Part shown: positions 1 to 5,163 of the stretch, piece by piece
Layout of the letters: each line of letters opens with the position of its first letter
Position numbering within the stretch: position 1 is the stretch's first letter
Assembly (NCBI GenBank): GCA_964607015.1
Contig: CAZSHN010000021.1
Location: 1-6,931 of the forward strand
Direction: 5' to 3'
Length of the DNA: 6,931 nt
From: CAYUNN01 sp964607015
GTDB lineage: Bacteria; Patescibacteriota; Minisyncoccia; Minisyncoccales; JAGGXC01
Made by a program: the position numbers and the translations under genes
The notes under the pieces: model-generated
Seen by the model: the letters and a program-made list of their open reading frames with translations, nothing else
Told to the model about the DNA's origin: nothing
The model's database searches: none

Positions 1-1
1 A

Positions 2-544
2 GACGAAAACTTTCGAAGGACTGATGGTCCCATGATCCAGGTTGGCTTTAGAGAAAGCGGAATAAGATTAGCGGTAGAAGAAATTTTTCTTCCTTCCTCG
101 ATCGAAAAAAGTCTTGCAGACGTAGACAGGGCTAGACTTGAAAAAGAAGCATCAGTTTATTATGCAGACGAAGAGGCAGAAAAAACGGTTGGTTCTATCA
201 TGGAGATGATGAAGAAGGAAACAGGCATGACAAGGAAGCAAATAGAGAAAGAGCTAAAAAAGAACCCAGATCAATTTATCAAAGACCACAAAGGACTCTG
301 GGAAAAAAGCTGGGACTTGTTGCACAGAAATATGGCAATAAAAGGAGGAAGCTTTGTTGATGTTAGAGTAGGCGGAGCAAACTTAGGAGGAATCGAAAAA
401 GGGATATTGGAATTTTTAGGCGTAAAAGCAAGAATGCCTCAAGGAAGGAGAATGGAAGATAATAGATCTTCTAAGCATGAAAGAAACCCAATATCAGAAT
501 ACGCGAAAGAAAATCCTATACAAAAAAGCAAATACCTAAAATAA
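2..544 (+). CDS. SPFH/band-7-like protein, C-terminal part (5' end outside window)
   Basis: The frame is open from base 2 with no stop before the ATG at 32, and that ATG has no ribosome binding site (it is preceded by GGTCCC). The gene therefore almost certainly starts left of the window, and about 180 C-terminal residues are visible. Near the start comes a G-I-R-L-A-V-E-E-I-F-L-P-S-S stretch, then a charged helix (ADVDRARLEKEA) and a Y-A-D-E-E-A-E-K segment. This order matches the end of an SPFH (stomatin/prohibitin/band-7) domain, where a G-I-x-V strand and an L-P motif lead into an Ala/Glu/Arg-rich helix. SPFH proteins oligomerise on membranes as scaffolds. The rest is helical and lysine-rich with a small Gly-rich patch (VGGANLGG) and a polar basic tail; I see no membrane segment in the visible part. 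It stops at TAA just before a hairpin terminator and converges on the gene cluster to its right, so it is a separate transcription unit. The family call is tentative because the N-terminal half is missing; a generic coiled-coil protein is the alternative. Confidence 0.6.
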   Translation, partial: DENFRRTDGPMIQVGFRESGIRLAVEEIFLPSSIEKSLADVDRARLEKEASVYYADEEAEKTVGSIMEMMKKETGMTRKQIEKELKKNPDQFIKDHKGLWEKSWDLLHRNMAIKGGSFVDVRVGGANLGGIEKGILEFLGVKARMPQGRRMEDNRSSKHERNPISEYAKENPIQKSKYLK

Positions 545-545
545 T

Positions 546-576
546 AAAAAGGAGACTTTATGTCTCCGTTTTTTTT
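546..576. terminator. Bidirectional Rho-independent terminator between convergent genes
   Basis: A perfect 6-bp stem (GGAGAC at 551-556, GTCTCC at 562-567) encloses a 5-base loop. On the + strand the stem is followed by G and eight T (569-576). On the - strand it is followed by five T (complement of 546-550) and then an AT-rich run. It lies 1 base after the + strand stop codon and about 20 bases after the - strand stop codon at 597, so it can end both convergent transcripts. The flanking A and T runs can also pair to lengthen the stem. Confidence 0.88.
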
Positions 577-596
577 ATTAAAATATTTAAATTAGA

Positions 597-1052
597 TTAT
601 CCAATTGGTTCTCTGTAAGAGTCTTTTCCAGCATCTTTTCTCTTCTTTTTCTTCTCTTCTTTTTCTTTTTCTTTCTTTTCTTCTCTTTCAGCAGGAATTT
701 CTATTTTAGATTTTGCTATTTCTTCAGCTTCCTCTCCATACAATTCTAACAGACTGTCTTTTAAAGGATATAAGATAAAGCGATCAATTTCCAGAGCAAC
801 CTTGTGAGCTTTCTCTGAAGAAAAATTCAATCTTTTTTTGATAGTTTCTTCAATTTCTTTAGGGGGAAGGATTCCCAGCAAAGAATCTCCTACTATTTTT
901 GCTATTTCACGTACTTCTTCGATATTATTATTTTCGCAAATATCAAAAACGCTGTCAGATGTTTCTGCTGAAAAAATTGCTTCCTGCAAGTCTTTAGGAA
1001 TTTTTTTATATAATTTCCAAAGTTGGTCTATTAAAGGTTGTTCTTCTGACAT
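597..1052 (-). CDS. Small helical protein of unknown function with Lys/Glu-rich tail
   Basis: I cannot assign a function. The 151-residue product has no signal peptide or membrane segment. Residues 5-115 look almost wholly alpha-helical, with short segments such as LWKLYKKIPKDLQEAIF (11-27), an acidic D-I-C-E-N-N-N-I-E-E-V turn region (37-47), a buried-looking IVGDSLLGILPP (53-64) and RFILYPLKDSLLELYG (91-106). Residues 122-139 are an almost pure Lys/Glu run, followed by a polar end. It resembles uncharacterised small proteins I associate with CPR pilus/VirB6-like loci, but that is recollection, not a search. It is the last gene of the - strand cluster, 40 bases after the VirB6-like gene, and its stop is followed by the shared terminator. 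The start is the first ATG; its AT-rich leader shows no Shine-Dalgarno sequence. A cytoplasmic accessory role beside the membrane protein is inference only. Confidence 0.82.
   Translation of the reverse strand: MSEEQPLIDQLWKLYKKIPKDLQEAIFSAETSDSVFDICENNNIEEVREIAKIVGDSLLGILPPKEIEETIKKRLNFSSEKAHKVALEIDRFILYPLKDSLLELYGEEAEEIAKSKIEIPAEREEKKEKEKEEKKKKRKDAGKDSYREPIG
634..689. repeat. 56-base uninterrupted polypyrimidine/polypurine tract
   Basis: The + strand carries only C and T from 634 to 689, so the coding (-) strand is pure purine. It encodes the Lys/Glu run of the 151-residue protein. Within it, 638-658 is a perfect mirror repeat centred on a T5 run. Mirror-symmetric homopurine tracts can form triplex DNA, but low-complexity K/E coding alone explains the composition. 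Confidence 0.75.
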
Positions 1053-1092
1053 AAAATTAATGTAATTTAGTTAAGTCAGTTTTGATTGAGTT

Positions 1093-3321
1093 TCATTTTC
1101 TCTTCTGTTTTTTCTCCTTTTCTTTCTCTTCTTTCGCGTGTTCTCTTCCTTTTCTTTCAAGGTGTTCGACTTTCTCTTTTGTGTCAATTGATCTTCCTTC
1201 TTTGTCTGTGGCAGGAGAAACTCCCAAGGTAACAGCTGGGGTACTTAGTCGCCAGCGGGGAATAGAAGGGTTATTCTGTCTTCCTGTGTTTTTATTGTAT
1301 TGATAATACCAATCTGCTGGTTTTTCGTGTTCATTAAATTTGTCTATAAACTCTTTACCAAAAATGTTAGCAGCTTGAGAGATCTGGCGTCCGCTCCAGA
1401 ATTGGTGAACAGCTTTCATTAATTCGTCGTTTTTCCACCATCCCTTTCCTAATTTTTTAATTTGATTTTCATCTTTTGCTTGGTAAATAATCCTTTCAGC
1501 ATAATTTGTTACCCCTTTTCCTGCATCCTTTTCTTTGTCTTTCATAGTGTAGACGCCTTCTCTCTCGGCGATTTCCTTGAATTTTTCTGGAGGTACTGCG
1601 CCAGCAAAGTTATATTCTATATCTTTTCTTAAAGAATCTCTGTTTTGATTAATTGCTTCTGTGTAAAGGTCTTCCAAAAGGCTAATGCTCTCTGTTGTTG
1701 GCTTTCCTTTGACCATTTTTGTTTTTAGTACTTTTCTGTCTTTTAATGTATTTCCTTTTCCCATTTTTTCTTCATCCATAGCATCTCCGAGCTGCTTCTC
1801 TTCAATTATGCTTTTTACGATTCCTAATGTTTTTGCTCTGTCTCCTTTGGTTTCCGAAAGGGTTTTCATTTTCTCTTCAACTGATTTTCCTTTCATTTTC
1901 TCCTCGGTTTCACTAGAAACTCTTTTGGAAGCACCTGAGGTTGCTGAGACAATAGCTTTTCCAAGCTGTCTTTTGATAGCAGGAGAAGCAAATCCGCTAA
2001 TAAGGCTCTTTGCCTTTCCTTTTGTTCCTTCTTTTGACATGGCGTCCTTATAAACACCTTTAGCAGATTCTGCATCGGTGATTCCAGCCGAAGCGCTCAT
2101 TTTTCTTGCTTTTCTGACCACCCTTTGTCTGTATTTTTGAGGAACGGCTCTTCTGGTAACCTCGGTTCCCATTCTTTTTCCCTTATTTATTACTCCAGCT
2201 ACTCCTCCCACAGAAGCATACCCTTTTTTAAGGTATCCTATTGCTACATCAGCTCCCGCAGGAACATATGTTATGGAAATATGAAAAGCAACTGCAAGGA
2301 AAATAAGAAGGAAAAGATAATTATATAACGAGGAAGGTAAGGAAAAAGAAGGGACGCTGGTTCCTCCTGAAAGATTTATTTGCCCTGGCCTACTAAGAAA
2401 GGAAGTAGAAAAAAGAGAAATAATAATTCCTAAAAGAAACAATGCTACTACTCCAAGAAAAGCCCATCCAATTACCATTTTAAACCATTTGTCAAAGTAT
2501 TGTTTTGTTTGATCAAAAATCAGACAGAAAAATGCTAAAGGAGAAAAGATTGCTAAAATCCAAAGAGCCGCGATTCTAATTACAAATAAAACTGCATAAA
2601 CAAAAAATATACCTCCCATTGCTAGGTTCATCCCGGTCATAGTAATTATTGAAAAAATATTTCCTAGCATGTTTCCCCAAACCACGTCTGCAAGTAAATA
2701 ACCAAGAACAATTGGAGCCAGGAAAACCGAAGCTGCGGCTGCGAGATAAGCAACCAAGGTTGAAATGAAGACACCTGTAAGTATTCCCAAGTTTTGCCTA
2801 AGAGGCATCGTTGCAAGCTCTACAAAGTCTTTTCCAAAAGAATTGAGCAAAGTATTCATGAAGAATTGAGCAATATCTGCAAACATCCCAATTATCAGCA
2901 TGCTGAAATTTACAAGAAGAATTACAAGTATCAATCTTGGCAGAGTTTTCTTCAGTTCGTACCTAGGAAGTCTCATGATATAAGCTAATGCTATAAAGAT
3001 TAAAGCAAGGACAAATCCTAGATTAACGAAACCCAAAACAAAATTCCATCCTCCTAGAACTGCTGGATTAGAAAGGTGTAAAGGAAGTTCAATGGCCCAC
3101 TCTAACAAGTGAGCTCCAAGAAGAACAAAAGCTGAAGATAGAAAAGCATAAATAACAAGCTTTATAATGAAGCTCAATACGGCCATGTCAACCGTATCTA
3201 AAGCGTCTAAAGCAGCCATTGCCCAGTCAAAAACGAAAGCATCGGCAGAATGAGTAAAAAAGAATATTCCAGAAAAGGACAATAGGACAAATAATATAAT
3301 TTTATTTTTTTTACTTAACAT
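1093..3321 (-). CDS. VirB6/TrbL-like polytopic inner-membrane protein with long basic C-terminal tail
   Basis: The 742-residue product begins with a signal-peptide-like segment (MLSKKNKIILFVLL, possible cleavage after S-A-D-A near residue 28). About eight hydrophobic segments follow, near residues 47-70, 96-117, 128-150, 178-212 (probably two), 222-250, 250-270, 283-305 and 333-352. This layout fits the VirB6/TrbL family, the polytopic channel components of type IV secretion and conjugation machines; individual residues in that family are poorly conserved, so the call rests on topology and context. From about residue 355 to the end the protein is soluble, strongly basic and low in hydrophobics, with a W-W-K / F-W-S-G / W-Y-Y-Q-Y aromatic patch (628-675) and a Lys/Glu-rich end (727-742). 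That tail of nearly 390 residues is longer than a minimal VirB6. The gene starts 21 bases after the upstream pilin-like gene and ends in TGA. Codons 4-6 contain an A8 run. The start is supported by the signal sequence, not by a ribosome binding site. Confidence 0.78.
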   Translation of the reverse strand: MLSKKNKIILFVLLSFSGIFFFTHSADAFVFDWAMAALDALDTVDMAVLSFIIKLVIYAFLSSAFVLLGAHLLEWAIELPLHLSNPAVLGGWNFVLGFVNLGFVLALIFIALAYIMRLPRYELKKTLPRLILVILLVNFSMLIIGMFADIAQFFMNTLLNSFGKDFVELATMPLRQNLGILTGVFISTLVAYLAAAASVFLAPIVLGYLLADVVWGNMLGNIFSIITMTGMNLAMGGIFFVYAVLFVIRIAALWILAIFSPLAFFCLIFDQTKQYFDKWFKMVIGWAFLGVVALFLLGIIISLFSTSFLSRPGQINLSGGTSVPSFSLPSSLYNYLFLLIFLAVAFHISITYVPAGADVAIGYLKKGYASVGGVAGVINKGKRMGTEVTRRAVPQKYRQRVVRKARKMSASAGITDAESAKGVYKDAMSKEGTKGKAKSLISGFASPAIKRQLGKAIVSATSGASKRVSSETEEKMKGKSVEEKMKTLSETKGDRAKTLGIVKSIIEEKQLGDAMDEEKMGKGNTLKDRKVLKTKMVKGKPTTESISLLEDLYTEAINQNRDSLRKDIEYNFAGAVPPEKFKEIAEREGVYTMKDKEKDAGKGVTNYAERIIYQAKDENQIKKLGKGWWKNDELMKAVHQFWSGRQISQAANIFGKEFIDKFNEHEKPADWYYQYNKNTGRQNNPSIPRWRLSTPAVTLGVSPATDKEGRSIDTKEKVEHLERKGREHAKEEKEKEKKQKRK

Positions 3322-3342
3322 GCTTTTTTAGGCTGAAAATAA

Positions 3343-4449
3343 TTACGGGGTTGTAAAAGTTGAAGTTGCTCCTTTTGAAATGCCGCCTCCGTTTTTTGCC
3401 TCTGTTCTCCAGATATATTCTGTACTACAAGAGAGACCTTTTACAGTGTAAGTAAAGTTTTTGCTTGCGTCGTGTTTATGGATTACTTTCCAGTCCTTTT
3501 CATTTTCTGGAAAAGTGTTTCCGAGATACTTAGTTTCTCCATATTGCACACGAACACTAGCTTCAGCGTCACCGCCGAGATCCGTTATTCTTCCTGTCAG
3601 GTCAGCCTGACAAGTGGTAGTGCCTGGAGTTATCATGACGTTTGAAAATCCTAGAGTTTCAACGGTTGCTGGAACTGGAGCGGAGACATCGACTGCCTTT
3701 ACCGAATAAATATGATCTAGGGTTAGCCATTCAAGTTTATTTGTATCGTCTGAAATAACCATTAGGTTTTGCCCTTTACAATCATCCTCTTCGTAAAGAT
3801 TAAGATGACAAGCTCCTTCTATTTGGACAGATTTAACCTGAAGTGTTTGAGAGCTAAAAATCCACCAACCAGAACTATTATCAAGACATTTTCCTACTTT
3901 GTGTTTTAGGTCATCTCCAGAAGTAGGCACAACTGTACTAGGAACTTCGCTCGGGTTCCAAAAAACAATTTTATCTCCTTCAAAATTTGTTTTTTCGTAA
4001 GCTATTATATATTTACAAGGTTCATTTAAGTCAGGAGGAGTCCAATTTCCGACTCCAAGATTTCCAACATTTGTCGTAGGTACAGTTAACGTGGTTAAGT
4101 CTGGATTAAGAGTGTTTAGTATAACAAAACTGAAAATTATAATAGCAAGACCAATCAAAGCAGAAGTGATCCATTCTCGAGCATCTCTCATTTTGTTTGG
4201 ATCTCCTACAGAAGTTAAATATTTAAAACCACCAACAATGAGGGCAACGAAAGCTGCCAAACCTCCAAAAAGAATTCCCCAGCGGTAACAATAGTCTACA
4301 AACTCAAGAAGAGTGCTGTCGTCTTTCAGTTCTAATCCTCCTGGAGCTACAGGCCAATTAGTTTCTAGCCCTATTGCTTCACAAGCCGTGAACAAACTAG
4401 CAATAATTATTAGAGAAGTTATAAATAGAGATATTTTTCTCTTTTTCAT
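3343..4449 (-). CDS. Pilin-like two-helix membrane protein fused to beta/gamma-crystallin-like and FN3-like domains
   Basis: The 368-residue product has four parts. Residues 1-25 form a signal peptide (MKKRK, hydrophobic core, T-A-C-E-A). Residues 50-116 form a two-helix module: a membrane segment at about 54-76, a short loop Y-L-T-S-V-G-D-P-N-K-M-R-D-A, and a second segment at about 94-114 ending L-N-T-L-N-P. This is the signature of the T4SS/TrbC-VirB2-like 'pilin' family common in Patescibacteria. Residues 144-255 resemble a beta/gamma-crystallin pair of Greek keys: YEKTNFEG fits Y-x4-F-x-G exactly, and YEEDDCKG fits with Cys replacing the aromatic, each followed by an S-V strand (KSVQI, YSVKAV). 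Residues 262-368 form an FN3-like sandwich (D-L-G-G, V-Q-Y-G-E-T, G-L-S-C-S-T-E-Y, final T-F-T-T-P), with C280 and C341 placed for a disulfide. Predicted topology puts the loop inside and both domains outside. It lies directly upstream of the VirB6-like gene and has its own candidate promoter. The role is inferred to be a surface-exposed pilin or adhesin subunit. Confidence 0.85.
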   Translation of the reverse strand: MKKRKISLFITSLIIIASLFTACEAIGLETNWPVAPGGLELKDDSTLLEFVDYCYRWGILFGGLAAFVALIVGGFKYLTSVGDPNKMRDAREWITSALIGLAIIIFSFVILNTLNPDLTTLTVPTTNVGNLGVGNWTPPDLNEPCKYIIAYEKTNFEGDKIVFWNPSEVPSTVVPTSGDDLKHKVGKCLDNSSGWWIFSSQTLQVKSVQIEGACHLNLYEEDDCKGQNLMVISDDTNKLEWLTLDHIYSVKAVDVSAPVPATVETLGFSNVMITPGTTTCQADLTGRITDLGGDAEASVRVQYGETKYLGNTFPENEKDWKVIHKHDASKNFTYTVKGLSCSTEYIWRTEAKNGGGISKGATSTFTTP

Positions 4450-4478
4450 TTTATTGAAATTAATTTTTAGCTTTAAAT

Positions 4479-4507
4479 ATTATATCACATTTAATTATCA
4501 TTGATAA
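4479..4507 (-). promoter_or_regulatory. Candidate extended -10 promoter for the pilin/crystallin gene
   Basis: On the - strand the sequence reads TGATATAAT (4487 down to 4479), a perfect extended -10 (TGn plus TATAAT). Seventeen bases upstream lies TTATCA (4507-4502), a 4/6 match to TTGACA that falls inside the last codons of the preceding gene. Transcription would begin near 4472, giving a leader of about 22 bases before the ATG at 4449. In AT-rich DNA a TATAAT can occur by chance, so the extended TG and the spacing are the main support. Confidence 0.42.
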
Positions 4508-5147
4508 GCTTGGCAGATTCTATAATTTTGTTAATTTCTTCAGTTGGTCCGTTCCAATTTTCTTTAGGAACAACAATAGCAACAATAAATACTTCTCTTT
4601 CTTCTTCTTCAGCTTCTCTCACAAGTATTTTCTCGATAGAGTGGAAAATGTTGTTATTTCTGTCTTTGTATTCTGCTTCAATAATTATTTCCGATCCTTC
4701 TTTTTTTCGGTTTATCACTTTCATTTCTGAGCTGTCTTTGCTATTTAATTCTATCATTATGTCAATAACATCTTGTGGTTTTTCTACGTTTAGTAAGCTT
4801 TTATTTGCTATTAATATTTGATTTGGTTGAAGTTTTTGAGCAAAGAATATTACTTCGAAATAATAATCATTTTCCTCGTCTTCCAAGGAAAGTTTTTGAA
4901 GTATTTCTTTGTCAGCTATTTCTTTCCAGTCAGAGGAGTATCTAAAAGATAGTTTGTTTTCAGGAGAAATAAATTCTATTTTTTCTTGAACTTGCGAACT
5001 GTTTTTTTCTAAGTTTTCTAATCTTTCTATCGCAGCAGGAGAAGTTATATCTTCTAGTATTCCTCCTTGGAAATAACTACCTCCAATTACAAAGGCAACA
5101 ATTATTAAACCAAAAAATATTAAAAGAAATTTTAGTGTTCTTTTCAT
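4491..5147 (-). CDS. Membrane-anchored protein with PsbP/DUF1795-like extracytoplasmic domain
   Basis: The 218-residue product has one N-terminal membrane segment (about residues 6-23, after M-K-R-T-L-K) and then a short spacer with a charged helix (37-57). The soluble domain (about 58-216) begins with F-I-S-P-E-N-K-L-S-F-R-Y-S-S-D-W-K. That opening, followed by alternating strands and a closing helix ending in I-I-E-S-A-K-L-I, recalls the PsbP/Mog1/DUF1795-type alpha-beta fold, where an f-s-Y-P-x-x-W motif opens the domain and an I-x-x-S-f-x-l helix closes it. No catalytic residues are evident. An acidic E-E-E-E-R-E loop lies at 180-185. The anchor suggests an N-in, C-out lipid-tethered domain outside the membrane. 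The gene starts 16 bases after the FN3-repeat gene and ends 41 bases before the pilin-like gene, so it is probably cotranscribed with the first. GAG lies 13 bases before the ATG, too far for a good ribosome binding site. A role in assembling or stabilising the surface proteins is speculation. Confidence 0.75.
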   Translation of the reverse strand: MKRTLKFLLIFFGLIIVAFVIGGSYFQGGILEDITSPAAIERLENLEKNSSQVQEKIEFISPENKLSFRYSSDWKEIADKEILQKLSLEDEENDYYFEVIFFAQKLQPNQILIANKSLLNVEKPQDVIDIMIELNSKDSSEMKVINRKKEGSEIIIEAEYKDRNNNIFHSIEKILVREAEEEEREVFIVAIVVPKENWNGPTEEINKIIESAKLINDN

Positions 5148-5163
5148 TTTTGTTTAATTTCTC

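Noticed and set aside
1053..1092. Separate promoter for the 151-residue protein
   Set aside because: TAAATT and TACATT occur in the gap but no -35 element is properly spaced; background AT content explains them.
1093..1095. TGA stop of the VirB6-like gene as a possible glycine codon (genetic code 25)
   Set aside because: Read-through would add only 11 residues before TAA, and no in-frame TGA interrupts any of the six genes. UGA is a normal stop here.
1685..2053. Open frame on the + strand inside the VirB6-like gene
   Set aside because: It is antisense to a well-supported gene, rich in Ser/Phe/Pro as expected from reading lysine-rich coding DNA backwards, and has no start signal. Other + strand frames inside the cluster fail for the same reason.
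3322..3360. Promoter before the VirB6-like gene (TTTACA as -35)
   Set aside because: No -10 hexamer lies 16-18 bases downstream; the closest A/T run is too far and immediately precedes the ATG.
4381..4386. Lipoprotein signal (Cys23) in the pilin/crystallin protein
   Set aside because: The residues before Cys are L-F-T-A. Phe at -3 does not fit the usual lipobox, and a signal peptidase I site after C-E-A is at least as likely.
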